From JBCBGF01 sp038526915 (lineage in GTDB: Bacteria > Pseudomonadota > Alphaproteobacteria > Rhodobacterales > Rhodobacteraceae), in the NCBI GenBank assembly GCA_038526915.1, contig JBCBGF010000001.1:558001-622000 (forward strand): a DNA stretch of 64,000 bases, in the 5' to 3' direction. A program made the translations under genes and the position numbers. A model generated the notes under the pieces. It was not told where the DNA came from. It did not search any database and worked only from the letters and a program-made list of their open reading frames with translations. Below are positions 7,834 to 16,916 of this stretch, in pieces; the first letter of the stretch is position 1, and each line of letters begins with the position of its first letter.

Positions 7834-9390
7834 CCGCACCCAGACCTCGACCCGGCGATTGACCTTCTGCCCCCAGGCGTCTTCGTCGCACGCCATAGGC
7901 ATCGCTTCGCCAAACCCGTCCGCGCCAAGGCTGACGGAAAACAGCGCCGTCGTATCGGTGACCGCTGCGACGGCATCGCGAACGGCTTCGGCCCGCCGCA
8001 AGGAAAGGCGGCGATTGTCGGACGCGCGTCCGCGGCCATCGCTGAAGCCTGCAAAGAGCAGGGACTGTCCATCGAACCGCCCTCGCTCAATCTCGGCGGC
8101 CAGTAGGGCGATATTCGCCCGTGACTGGGCATCGAGCGTGGTGGAACCACCGTCAAACCGAAACGACAAGGCCAGCCGCGCCGCGCCATCCAGCGCGGCC
8201 ACCATCCGCTTCAACTCATCCGCCCCGATCTCCTCCCCGCTGTTCAGGATCGCTTTGGCAAGCCGATCCCCCTGGCGCGACAGCGGGTGCGTCTCCGGCG
8301 ACTGATCGACATAGCCAGCGTCGCGCACCGCAATCTGTGCCTCAGGCGTCTGGCTGAACGACAAAAACTCACGCGCGATCCGGGGCAGGCGGCGGGCAGG
8401 GGTATAGAGGAAATGGGGCACCGTCAGGGGATAGTCTTCGGCCTTCAGCGCCGTCACGCTGGGCCGGTTCTGATACCCGCAAGAACCAGTCAGCCCGAGC
8501 GACCGCGCATTGCCTGTTTCTGAAAACCGGCTGATCCCGATGGCCAGCGGATCGGCCGCCACCGCATCTGCCAGGTCCCGCGCGGTGTCGTGGCGCGTGA
8601 TGTCAGGGGCCAGTGACGCGCGCTGCGGGCGCATCACTGATCTGACGAACATCCGCGACAGCCCCGTGCCCCCGCGCAAGAGATGGAGCGTGATGGGGGC
8701 ATCGTCCCCATCCAAAGCGGACCAGTTGGTGATTTCGCCAGAGTACGCGCGGGCAAGATCGTCGAGCGGGATCGCGCGGACCGGGTTTTCGGGCGAGACG
8801 ATGGGGACCAGTGCATCAAGCGCGATGATGCGGCTGCGCGCGGGGTTGCCCATATCGCCCAGCCCCGCCTCAAGCGCGCGGGTGCGTTCAGCCTCGGATA
8901 TCTCGCGGAACGACATGGCAATCGTGGCCTGCTCGGCCAAGAGATCGGCAAAGCCTTCATCCGAACTGCTGACGCGGAACCGGATCCGCGCCGCCAGCGC
9001 ATCACGGGCCGGATCAGTCAGCTCATAGGTGAAATGGCTATCGTCTTCGACCACCCGGCGCACGCCGTAGCCTTCGCGCTGGGCAAAAGCTTCGAGAAGG
9101 GCGGGCAACAGGGTCGATCCCGTCTCGGACGCGCCGGACACCATGAACTCCGAGACAAAGGCCGCCGGGTCCGGGCACGCCGCGCCCTCGCACGCAACAC
9201 CCGCCCCATCGATCGTCAATACCCCATAGATCGAGTCGATCTGGTAGAACTCACCATCAAAATCCAGAAGGGTGCCAGACACTTCAAGCGCGCCATCGCG
9301 CGCGGTCAGGCGCACCTCTTGCGCGACCGCAAAGAGGGGGATGGAAAACAGGAATGCCGCGACAAGCCCTGTCGCGCGTTGCCATGTCAT
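7831..9390 (-). CDS. Phosphate-binding-like (PstS-type) periplasmic protein fused to an OmpA peptidoglycan-binding domain
   Basis: 519 residues. The start is the ATG of MTWQRATGLVAAFLF, which begins a cleavable signal peptide ending near AVAQ. Residues about 90-370 resemble a type 2 (PstS-like) solute-binding domain (blocks ENPVRAIPLDDLARAYSGE, LLRGGTGLSRMFVRSVMR). The last 110 residues are an OmpA-like domain with LDAQSRANIALLA and GFSDGRGRASDNRRLSLRRA. The domain order suggests a periplasmic binding protein tethered to peptidoglycan. No transporter genes are nearby, so the ligand is unknown. It begins 23 bp after the end of an uncharacterised anchored protein gene, probably the same operon. 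Confidence 0.8.
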   Translation of the reverse strand: MTWQRATGLVAAFLFSIPLFAVAQEVRLTARDGALEVSGTLLDFDGEFYQIDSIYGVLTIDGAGVACEGAACPDPAAFVSEFMVSGASETGSTLLPALLEAFAQREGYGVRRVVEDDSHFTYELTDPARDALAARIRFRVSSSDEGFADLLAEQATIAMSFREISEAERTRALEAGLGDMGNPARSRIIALDALVPIVSPENPVRAIPLDDLARAYSGEITNWSALDGDDAPITLHLLRGGTGLSRMFVRSVMRPQRASLAPDITRHDTARDLADAVAADPLAIGISRFSETGNARSLGLTGSCGYQNRPSVTALKAEDYPLTVPHFLYTPARRLPRIAREFLSFSQTPEAQIAVRDAGYVDQSPETHPLSRQGDRLAKAILNSGEEIGADELKRMVAALDGAARLALSFRFDGGSTTLDAQSRANIALLAAEIERGRFDGQSLLFAGFSDGRGRASDNRRLSLRRAEAVRDAVAAVTDTTALFSVSLGADGFGEAMPMACDEDAWGQKVNRRVEVWVR

Positions 9391-9413
9391 CGGATTTTGG
9401 TGCCGCCAGATCC

Positions 9414-10466
9414 CTAGTTCAGCGCAACTCTCAGGTCTTGCAGCACGTTTTTCAACACCAGAATGTCGCCCACCGCCTCGCATCCGGGCATGGCGACGCT
9501 GACATCGATGTGCCGCAACGGGCCGGACCTGCGGGTCTGGAACGCGTTGGCGGTGACATGGTTGCCGCAGGTGGCGTCGGTGACATGCGCCTCGATCTGG
9601 AGGCGGACAACGCCGGTGCGTCCGAACTGACCGGTCGGAAAGGAATAGATCTCGGCCCGCGGGGCGCCGGGTACGTCAAGATCGCCAAGCTGCACGAGGT
9701 AGCCGCCAAATCCGGGCGTTCCTGGGGCGATCCCGCTAGAGGATGCCGCCGAAACGTGACCCACAGATCCCGGGCTGGCACCGAACTCAAGCGCGTGGAT
9801 CGACAGTTGCTGATCCGCCGAGGTTTGCAGTGCCACCCGCTCATGCCCGCGCATGTTCTGGACGGGCACGACGGCATGTATCGCGTCATGGCCCGCAAGA
9901 GACACCTGGAACTCCGCCGGGTTGGCAAGGACCGGCACGTCAATCGACAGGGCGCCGGTGCGGTCGGTGGTCATGGCGAACGCAAGGCCCGCATGGGAGA
10001 TATCGACCCGGGCTTCACGATCACATGGGGCGGTGAGCTCCAGATGCGCCACCGCGCCCGGTTTTGCCGTGGCCGACAGGCGGGGGCGGCAATCCATGCC
10101 CATCCGATCCAGCCCATACTCTTGCGCGCTGCGCGGTTTGCGCATCGTGTCGTCGGGCAGCAGCGGACGCGCACCGGACAGATCGGGCAGGGTTGCGGGC
10201 ACCAACGCAACGTTGGGCGCGCGGGGCGCAAAAAACGATCCCGGTGCCTGCCGTTCGCTGGGGGTCGGGTCAGCGGATTGCAGCGCAGAAGAAAGCGTGG
10301 ACGTCTCAATGTAAGAAAGGGGCAGCGGCTGGTCGAGCGGGCGCGGATCCGGCGTGGCAACCCGGTTTGCCCCGGCGATGCCGCTTTGCATGAAATGCCC
10401 GGCCCCGATGGCGATCACAAAGGTGATGGCAGCCGTGATCGCTTGCCGCTTCTGAAATCTCTTCAT
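9414..10466 (-). CDS. Uncharacterised N-terminally anchored secreted protein
   Basis: 350 residues, not assigned to a named family by me. The start is the ATG of MKRFQKRQAITAAITF, giving a basic N-terminus and one hydrophobic segment (about residues 8-28), so either a signal anchor or an uncleaved signal peptide. The rest is Pro/Ala-rich then beta-like, with paired cysteines (MGMDCRPRL, TAPCDREAR, DATCGNHV, AMPGCEAV) that could form disulfides in the periplasm. It lies between secA (upstream) and the binding-protein/OmpA fusion (downstream), all on the minus strand. Function unknown; a cell-envelope role is a guess from topology and neighbours. Confidence 0.65.
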   Translation of the reverse strand: MKRFQKRQAITAAITFVIAIGAGHFMQSGIAGANRVATPDPRPLDQPLPLSYIETSTLSSALQSADPTPSERQAPGSFFAPRAPNVALVPATLPDLSGARPLLPDDTMRKPRSAQEYGLDRMGMDCRPRLSATAKPGAVAHLELTAPCDREARVDISHAGLAFAMTTDRTGALSIDVPVLANPAEFQVSLAGHDAIHAVVPVQNMRGHERVALQTSADQQLSIHALEFGASPGSVGHVSAASSSGIAPGTPGFGGYLVQLGDLDVPGAPRAEIYSFPTGQFGRTGVVRLQIEAHVTDATCGNHVTANAFQTRRSGPLRHIDVSVAMPGCEAVGDILVLKNVLQDLRVALN

Positions 10467-10686
10467 TGTCTGTCCCGCCAGGTCTTGCGGGGAACATGGC
10501 CGTGAATTGGGACGATCATGTGTCGGCTGAAACAGTTCACGCGGCCCGTCGGCGGAGGATCGCCTTACAAGATTTAACGCAGATCCCAAGATGCAGCGGT
10601 CACGCCAAAGGCGGCCACAAGCACCCGCCACAGTCCTGCCACATTTGCCCCCGTTTACAGGGGCTTAACCACCGAATTGCCGCAAT

Positions 10687-13404
10687 TCACGCGAGTCGCC
10701 CGTGGCAGTGTTTGAACTTCTTGCCCGATCCGCAGGGGCAGGGATCGTTGCGCCCCGGATTGCCCCAGGTGGACCGGTCGTTTTCATCAAAACCTTCGAT
10801 CGCGGCCCCTGCCTTTGCCCCCGCCACAGCGCCTGCAGACGCCGCCGCCGCTGCGCTGGCTGCTTGCTGCATCGCGGCCTGCCGGGCCTCGATCTCACGC
10901 CGCATGGCCTCTTGCTCTTCGGGCGTCATCGGCCGGATCTGCGCCAGCTTTTGCGTCACCTCCTCGCGCAGCCCGTCCAGAAGGCTCTCGAACAGTTGGA
11001 AGCCTTCGGTCTTGTATTCGTTCAGCGGGTCACGCTGGGCATAACCACGGAAACCCACGACCGAGCGCAGGTGTTCCAGCGTCAACAGATGTTCACGCCA
11101 TTTCGCATCAATGGTCTGCAGTAGGATCTGCTTTTCGATCGACCGCATCGCCTCTGGCCCGAACTGCGCGGCCTTTGCGGCCATGGCCTCGTTTGAGGCC
11201 TTATACAGCCGCTCGCGCACCTCCGCGTCATCCACACCTTCTTCATCGGCCCACTCAACCACAGGCACGTCGAGGCCAACCTTCTCGACCAGCATGTCGT
11301 GCAGGGCTTCGGTTTCCCACTGATCGGCATAGCTTTTGGGCGGCATGTAGGTATCGACCAGGTCGTCGATGACCTGATGACGCATGTCTTCGGCGATTTC
11401 GGAGATCTCTTCGGCTTCCATGATTTCAAGCCGCTGCGAAAAGATCACCTTCCGCTGCTCGTTCATCACGTCGTCGAACTTCAAAAGCTGCTTGCGGATA
11501 TCGAAGTTGCGCCCCTCGACCTTGGCCTGCGCCTTTTCCAGCGACTTGTTCACCCAAGGGTGCACAATCGCCTCGCCTTCCTTCATGCCCAGCGACGACA
11601 GCACCTTGTCGAGTCGCTCCGATCCGAAGATCCGCATCAGATCGTCTTCCAGCGACAGATAGAACACCGACCGCCCCGGGTCGCCCTGACGGCCTGACCG
11701 CCCGCGCAACTGGTTGTCGATCCGGCGGCTTTCATGGCGTTCAGTGGCCAGAACAAACAGACCACCCGCGGCCTTCACCGCCTCTTCATCGCTGGCGTGT
11801 TCGGCTTCGATCTTGGCCCGCACTTCGTCGGGGTTTGCATCTGGGTCCGCGGCGATGGCTTCCATCACCTTGAACTCGACATTTCCGCCCAGTTTGATGT
11901 CCGTCCCCCGACCGGCCATGTTGGTGGCGATGGTCACGGCACCCAGCTTGCCCGCATCGGCCACGATCTGGGCCTCTTGTTCGTGTTGGCGGGCGTTCAG
12001 GACGTTGTGTTTAACACCGGCTTTGTCGAGCAGATTGGACAGGATTTCCGATTTCTCGATGGACGTCGTCCCCACCAGAACTGGCTGACCCTTTTCATTG
12101 GCTTTTTTGATCTTGTTGACGATGGCGTCGTATTTCTCTGCCGTCGTGCGATAGACCTGATCATGCTCATCCACCCGCGCAATCGGCATGTTGGTCGGCA
12201 CTTCGATCACGCCTAGGCCATAGATCTGCTGAAATTCCTCGGCCTCGGTCGCCGCCGTTCCGGTCATCCCGCCCAGCTTGTTGTACAGACGAAAGTAGTT
12301 CTGGAAGGTCACGCTGGCCAAAGTCACGTTTTCGGGCTGGATCGGCACGCCTTCCTTGGCCTCAATCGCCTGGTGCAGGCCGTCCGACAGACGCCGCCCC
12401 GGCATCATCCGGCCCGTGAATTCATCGATCAGGATCACCTCGCCATCGCGGACGATGTATTCCTTGTCCTTCTGGAACAGGATATGCGCGCGCAGCCCCT
12501 GGTTCACGTGGTGAACGATGGTGGTCGATTCCGGATCATAAAGGGTCTGTTCCTCGGGCAGGATGCCTGCCTCGTGTAGACGCGCCTCCAGAAACTCGTT
12601 CCCCTCATCGGTGTAGGTCACGTTCCGGGTTTTCTCATCCAACTCGTAGTGATCTTCACTCACCTCGGGGATGATCTTGTCGATGGTCTGATAGAGCTCA
12701 GATCGATCCTGGCTGGGGCCCGAGATGATCAGGGGCGTCCGCGCCTCGTCGATCAGGATCGAATCCACCTCATCCACGATGGCAAAGTTGTGCCCGCGCT
12801 GGTTCATATCCTTCAGTTCGGACTTCATGTTGTCGCGCAGATAGTCGAACCCAAGCTCATTGTTGGTGGCATAGGTGATGTCTGCGGCATAGGCAGCTTT
12901 CTTTTCCTCCTCGGGCTGGCGCGGATAGACGACGCCCGTCGTCAGCCCCAACGCGCCATAGACCTTGCCCATCCATTCCGCATCTCGCTTGGCGAGGTAG
13001 TCGTTGACCGTGACGATATGCACGCCCTTGCCTGAAAGCGCGTTGAGATAGGCCGGGAAGGTCGCGACCAGTGTCTTACCTTCGCCCGTCTTCATCTCGG
13101 CAATGTTGCCCTTGTGCAGGAAGATCCCGCCCATCAGCTGCACATCAAAGGCCCGCAAGCCTAAGGCCCGTTTCGCCGCTTCCCGGCAATTCGCAAATGC
13201 CTCTGGCAGCAGACTGTCCAAATCCTCCCCGTTCTGCGCACGCTGGCGCAATTCGTTCGTCTTCTCGATGATCCCCTCATCGGTCAGTCCCGCAAACTCA
13301 TCCTCCAGTGCATTGATTGCTTTCACTAGGGGGAAGGTCTGTTTGACCTTTCGGTCATTGGGTGTGCCGAAAACCTTTTTCGAGAGGGTTCCGAGTCCGA
13401 GCAT
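10687..13404 (-). CDS. secA: Protein translocase subunit SecA
   Basis: ATPase motor of the Sec general secretion pathway, working with SecYEG at the inner membrane. About 905 residues. Visible: nucleotide-binding domain 1 with Walker A (MKTGEGKT) and DEVDSILIDEART, the translocase motif TNMAGRGTDIKLGG, and the C-terminal zinc SEC-C motif CPCGSGKKFKHCHG. Two in-frame ATGs (13410 and 13404) compete; I chose the second because family members start MLGLGT and the AAGG spacing is better. The gene is divergent from ppiC. A perfect GAATTG-CCG-CAATTC repeat overlaps its stop codon. Confidence 0.97.
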   Translation of the reverse strand: MLGLGTLSKKVFGTPNDRKVKQTFPLVKAINALEDEFAGLTDEGIIEKTNELRQRAQNGEDLDSLLPEAFANCREAAKRALGLRAFDVQLMGGIFLHKGNIAEMKTGEGKTLVATFPAYLNALSGKGVHIVTVNDYLAKRDAEWMGKVYGALGLTTGVVYPRQPEEEKKAAYAADITYATNNELGFDYLRDNMKSELKDMNQRGHNFAIVDEVDSILIDEARTPLIISGPSQDRSELYQTIDKIIPEVSEDHYELDEKTRNVTYTDEGNEFLEARLHEAGILPEEQTLYDPESTTIVHHVNQGLRAHILFQKDKEYIVRDGEVILIDEFTGRMMPGRRLSDGLHQAIEAKEGVPIQPENVTLASVTFQNYFRLYNKLGGMTGTAATEAEEFQQIYGLGVIEVPTNMPIARVDEHDQVYRTTAEKYDAIVNKIKKANEKGQPVLVGTTSIEKSEILSNLLDKAGVKHNVLNARQHEQEAQIVADAGKLGAVTIATNMAGRGTDIKLGGNVEFKVMEAIAADPDANPDEVRAKIEAEHASDEEAVKAAGGLFVLATERHESRRIDNQLRGRSGRQGDPGRSVFYLSLEDDLMRIFGSERLDKVLSSLGMKEGEAIVHPWVNKSLEKAQAKVEGRNFDIRKQLLKFDDVMNEQRKVIFSQRLEIMEAEEISEIAEDMRHQVIDDLVDTYMPPKSYADQWETEALHDMLVEKVGLDVPVVEWADEEGVDDAEVRERLYKASNEAMAAKAAQFGPEAMRSIEKQILLQTIDAKWREHLLTLEHLRSVVGFRGYAQRDPLNEYKTEGFQLFESLLDGLREEVTQKLAQIRPMTPEEQEAMRREIEARQAAMQQAASAAAAASAGAVAGAKAGAAIEGFDENDRSTWGNPGRNDPCPCGSGKKFKHCHGRLA

Positions 13405-13583
13405 ATTCATTCAGCCTTTGGGCGCATTTGACAGGATCGTGTGAGGGGATGCGCTTGCCCGCGCCTCTGGCCCGCCATAGAAGACAGGGGAAGGCGGCCC
13501 CTCATAGGACTAACGCGATGTAAGGGCCATCATAGAACGTGTCAACGTCGCGGACCGGCGCGGCCACTCCAAAGGAATTTCCC

Positions 13584-14438
13584 ATGCTACTCCGCACCCC
13601 CGTTCTTGCCGTTGCCGCAACGCTGATGGCCATGGCGACACCCCTCAGCGCTCAGGATGATGCGCCCACGGCAGATACCGTGGTCGCAACGGTCGGCGAT
13701 GTTGAACTCACGCTGGGTCACATGATCGTTTTGCGCTCGCGCCTACCCGAGCAGTATCAGCAATTACCGAACGAAGTCCTTTTCGACGGGATCCTGGATC
13801 AGATCATTCAGCAGGCAGTGATCGGTGCAGCCATGGGCGATCTGTCCCGCCAGAACGCGTTGGCCATCGAGAATGAGGAACGCGCGCTCTTGGCCTCGCA
13901 ACTGATCGATCAGGTGGCGGCGAATGCGGTCACCGATGACGCCCTTCAAGCGGCCTATGACGAAACCTTCGGCAGCCAGGAACCCGAAACCGAATACAAT
14001 GCCTCCCACATTCTGGTGGAAACCGAAGAAGCCGCCCGTGCGCTGATCGAAGAGTTGGGCAATGGTGCCGATTTCGCCGAACTCGCGCGTGAGCATTCGA
14101 CCGGGCCGTCGGGCCCCAACGGCGGATCGCTGGGGTGGTTTGGCGCCGGCATGATGGTGCCCCCGTTCGAAGCGGCCGTCGTCACGCTGGAACCTGGCGC
14201 CGTCACCCAGGATCCCGTGCAGACCCAGTTCGGGTGGCACGTCGTCATCCTGAACGAGACCCGCGTAAAGGATGCCCCGGCCCTGGAAGATGTGCGTGCG
14301 GACCTGGAGAACCAGATCACACGCGAGGCGATTGAAGCCCGTGTGGCCGAGCTGACCGACACCGCCGACATCACGCGCGCCGATGTCAGCGGTATCGACC
14401 CTTCGGTTCTGAGCGACCTGTCCCTGGTGGCTGAGTAG
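13584..14438 (+). CDS. Parvulin-type periplasmic peptidyl-prolyl isomerase
   Basis: Folding catalyst for exported proteins (PpiC/SurA-like). 284 residues from the ATG after AAAGGAA. It has a signal peptide (MLLRTPVLAVAATLMAMA, cleavage near LSAQ), an N-terminal helical chaperone region, and a rotamase domain (about residues 135-235) with ASHILVETEEAARALIEEL, GSLGWFGAGMMVPPFE and TQFGWHVVILNE. Divergent from secA, so secretion motor and periplasmic foldase share a control region. argJ begins 5 bp downstream, so the two are probably translationally coupled. Confidence 0.92.
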   Translation: MLLRTPVLAVAATLMAMATPLSAQDDAPTADTVVATVGDVELTLGHMIVLRSRLPEQYQQLPNEVLFDGILDQIIQQAVIGAAMGDLSRQNALAIENEERALLASQLIDQVAANAVTDDALQAAYDETFGSQEPETEYNASHILVETEEAARALIEELGNGADFAELAREHSTGPSGPNGGSLGWFGAGMMVPPFEAAVVTLEPGAVTQDPVQTQFGWHVVILNETRVKDAPALEDVRADLENQITREAIEARVAELTDTADITRADVSGIDPSVLSDLSLVAE

Positions 14439-14443
14439 GCGGT

Positions 14444-15667
14444 TTGGCCGGGCCCGTTTCGCCCCTGGCGCCACCAGGCGGCTTCCCCGCGCTTCCCGTT
14501 GTGGATGGCGTCCGGTTTGCCAGTGTTGAGGCTGGCGTGCGCTATTCCGGTCGGCGCGATGTCATGCTCGCCGTGATGGATCCGGGCACAGTTGTTGCCG
14601 GGGTCTTCACCCGCTCTGCCACGCGGTCTGCACCCGTCCTCGATTGCGAGGCAAAGATAGCCGGGACATCGGACAAGGGTGCCGCGGTCCTCGTCAACTC
14701 CGGCAATGCCAACGCCTTTACCGGGGCCCACGGCACCGGGTCTGTCGCTGCGATCACCGCGGCCATAGAAGTCGCCACCGGTGTTCCGGCCGACCGGGTG
14801 TTCACCGCGTCCACCGGGGTGATCGGGGAACGGCTGCCCGAGGATCGGATCACCGGCAAGCTTGCGGAATTGGCCGGGCAGCTTTCCCCGGACGGTATCC
14901 AAGGCGCGGCTGAAGCCATCATGACCACCGACACCTTCGCCAAAGGGGCCAGCCGGTCCGCCCAAATCGGTGGTGAACGCGTCACCATCACGGGCATCGC
15001 CAAGGGCTCTGGCATGATCGCGCCGGATATGGCGACGATGCTGGTCTTCATCTTCACCGATGCCGTCATCAGCCAGCCCGCCCTGCAGGCGATGGTGTCA
15101 CGGCTGAACGCTCAGACTTTCAACTGCATCACGGTCGATGGCGATACCTCGACGTCTGATACCCTGCTCGTCGCGGCAACGGGCCAGTCCGGGGTGTCTG
15201 TCGAAGGTTCCGACGCGTTCGAGGCGGCGTTGCACGGCGTAATGCGCGACCTGGCCCACCTGGTGGTGCGCGACGGCGAAGGGGCGACGAAGTTCGTCAC
15301 GATCAATGTCACCGGTGCGCAAAACACGGGCGACGCGCGCACCGTTGGCCTCGCCGTCGCAAACTCCCCCCTCGTCAAGACCGCGATCGCGGGGGAAGAT
15401 CCGAACTGGGGCCGTATTGTCATGGCCGTGGGCAAGTCCGGCGCCACCGCAGATCGTGACAGGTTGTCCATCACCTTTGGCGACACACTGGTTGCTGAAA
15501 AGGGCTGGGTGTCACCAGATTACCGCGAAGAAGACGCAGCAGCCCACATGAAAGGCGACGAGATTACGATCGGCGTCGACCTGGGCCTTGGGACAGCTGA
15601 CGCCACCGTCTGGACCTGCGATCTGACCGCCCGTTACATCGAGATCAACGCCGATTATCGCTCATGA
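14444..15667 (+). CDS. argJ: Bifunctional ornithine acetyltransferase / N-acetylglutamate synthase ArgJ
   Basis: Transfers acetyl from N-acetylornithine to glutamate in the cyclic arginine pathway. 407 residues. The autoprocessing site is visible as KGSGMIAPDMATML (cleavage before the Thr of ATML gives the beta chain). The start must be TTG at 14444: an in-frame stop lies just upstream and the family start (VSPLAP, VDGVRFAS) directly follows. It follows ppiC by 5 bp and overlaps mutT by ATGA. argG is elsewhere in the window (45.2 kb), so the arginine genes are scattered. Confidence 0.95.
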   Translation: MAGPVSPLAPPGGFPALPVVDGVRFASVEAGVRYSGRRDVMLAVMDPGTVVAGVFTRSATRSAPVLDCEAKIAGTSDKGAAVLVNSGNANAFTGAHGTGSVAAITAAIEVATGVPADRVFTASTGVIGERLPEDRITGKLAELAGQLSPDGIQGAAEAIMTTDTFAKGASRSAQIGGERVTITGIAKGSGMIAPDMATMLVFIFTDAVISQPALQAMVSRLNAQTFNCITVDGDTSTSDTLLVAATGQSGVSVEGSDAFEAALHGVMRDLAHLVVRDGEGATKFVTINVTGAQNTGDARTVGLAVANSPLVKTAIAGEDPNWGRIVMAVGKSGATADRDRLSITFGDTLVAEKGWVSPDYREEDAAAHMKGDEITIGVDLGLGTADATVWTCDLTARYIEINADYRS

Positions 15668-16062
15668 AAACCGTCCTTGTCAGCGCCGCGGCCCTTATTG
15701 ACCGCGATGGCCGCGTCCTGCTCGCGCAACGTCCCGAGGGCAAATCCATGGCCGGGTTGTGGGAATTTCCGGGCGGCAAGGTTGAGCCGGGGGAGACGCC
15801 GGAGGCCGCCCTGGTCCGCGAACTGGAAGAAGAGCTGGGGATCAGCACGTGGGAAAGCTGCCTCGCCCCGCTGACCTTCGCCAGCCACAGCTATGACGAC
15901 TTCCATCTCCTGATGCCCCTCTTTGCCTGTCGGAAGTGGGAGGGGATCCCGGTATCGCGGGAAGGCCAGGCCCTTACATGGGCGCAGGGCCGCGATCTGC
16001 GGGACTTTCCGATGCCGCCGGCAGATATCCCCCTGATCCCGATCCTGCGTGACTGGTTGTAG
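15664..16062 (+). CDS. mutT: 8-oxo-dGTP diphosphatase MutT (NUDIX)
   Basis: Sanitises the nucleotide pool by hydrolysing 8-oxo-dGTP. 132 residues, the usual MutT length. The NUDIX box is complete (G-x5-E-x7-REELEEELG-like: GKVEPGETPEAALVREL then EEELGI, about residues 38-61). The ATG overlaps the argJ stop (ATGA), indicating coupled translation. The small C-terminal part has the MutT-like W-x-L end (LPLIPILRDWL). Other NUDIX substrates cannot be excluded. Confidence 0.9.
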   Translation: MKTVLVSAAALIDRDGRVLLAQRPEGKSMAGLWEFPGGKVEPGETPEAALVRELEEELGISTWESCLAPLTFASHSYDDFHLLMPLFACRKWEGIPVSREGQALTWAQGRDLRDFPMPPADIPLIPILRDWL

Positions 16063-16071
16063 GGTGGTGTG

Positions 16072-16893
16072 ATGCGATCCTGGCTTCGTGCGTTGAACCA
16101 TCGCCGCAAACAGGCGCGGATTTCGCGCCGTGCGCCTGTGAAAACGCGATGGGGGTTTCAGTTCGTGGGCCCAGCCACCATGCAGTCCGGCAGCTTTGAA
16201 CAGGCCAGTGTCGATCTGACGGCCCATCTGATCTGGCGCAGCGACCGGTTCGTCAATGTGGGCGCGAACGCGGGCTACTACTGCGCGATTGCCCAGACGC
16301 GGGATATCCCAACCGTCGCGATCGAGCCCAATCCCACGACCGTCGCATTGTTGCAGCGCAACATGCAGCTCAATGGCTGGGACCAGAACATCTCGGTCCT
16401 GCCTGTGGCCACGGGCGACCGGTCCGGCTTTATTGAGATCTTTGGCGAAGGAACCGGTGCGTCGGTTGTGCCGGGATGGGCCGGAAACCCCACCGTGGCG
16501 GGCAAGACGGTGCCCGTGGTGCGGTTGGAAACCGTGGTTCCGGCTCCAGCAATAGGTGAGAAGGTGTTCGTCCTGATGGATGTGGAGGGCTTTGAACTCG
16601 CGGCCCTCAAAGGCGCCAGAACACTTGTCGAAGCGACGTCAAAACCGGTCTGGATGGTCGAGATTTCGCGCACTGTGCATCAGCCCGACGGCGTGGGCAC
16701 CAACCCCAACTTCGCCGAGACGATGATGCTGTTCCGCGATGCGGGGTACAGTGCTCTGGCCACTGAACGAGGGGCCCAGGACGTCACCTGGGACGCCCTG
16801 ATCAGCGGCGAACACGCGTCTGCCGGCGACAACTTTGTCTTTTGCGACCAAGTCCTGAAGCAAGACTTGCTGGAGAAATTCAGCCAAGGCTGA
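16072..16893 (+). CDS. FkbM family methyltransferase
   Basis: Predicted SAM-dependent O-methyltransferase, 273 residues from the ATG (a GTG one codon earlier is also possible) after AGGGTGG. The FkbM fold is seen in RFVNVGANAGYYCAIA (SAM-binding glycine motif), AIEPNPTTVALLQRNM, and the VLMDVEGFELAALKGA segment (DVEG is typical of the family). FkbM enzymes often methylate sugars or lipids. Acceptor unknown. It is 9 bp downstream of mutT and last in the ppiC-argJ-mutT run. The stop codon lies inside an 11-bp-stem hairpin between it and convergent infB. Confidence 0.82.
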   Translation: MRSWLRALNHRRKQARISRRAPVKTRWGFQFVGPATMQSGSFEQASVDLTAHLIWRSDRFVNVGANAGYYCAIAQTRDIPTVAIEPNPTTVALLQRNMQLNGWDQNISVLPVATGDRSGFIEIFGEGTGASVVPGWAGNPTVAGKTVPVVRLETVVPAPAIGEKVFVLMDVEGFELAALKGARTLVEATSKPVWMVEISRTVHQPDGVGTNPNFAETMMLFRDAGYSALATERGAQDVTWDALISGEHASAGDNFVFCDQVLKQDLLEKFSQG

Positions 16894-16910
16894 GCGGTAA
16901 CCGCTCAGCC
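16888..16910. terminator. Bidirectional hairpin between the fkbM-type gene and infB
   Basis: GGCTGAGCGGT and ACCGCTCAGCC are perfectly complementary 11-mers around a single central base. The plus-strand stop codon is inside the left arm and the infB stop lies 7 bp beyond the right arm. No U-tract on either strand. Confidence 0.55.
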
Positions 16911-16916
16911 CTAGGT

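Noticed and set aside
10647..10664. GCCCC/GGGGC hairpin after secA
   Set aside because: Short stem, no U-tract; too weak to call a terminator.
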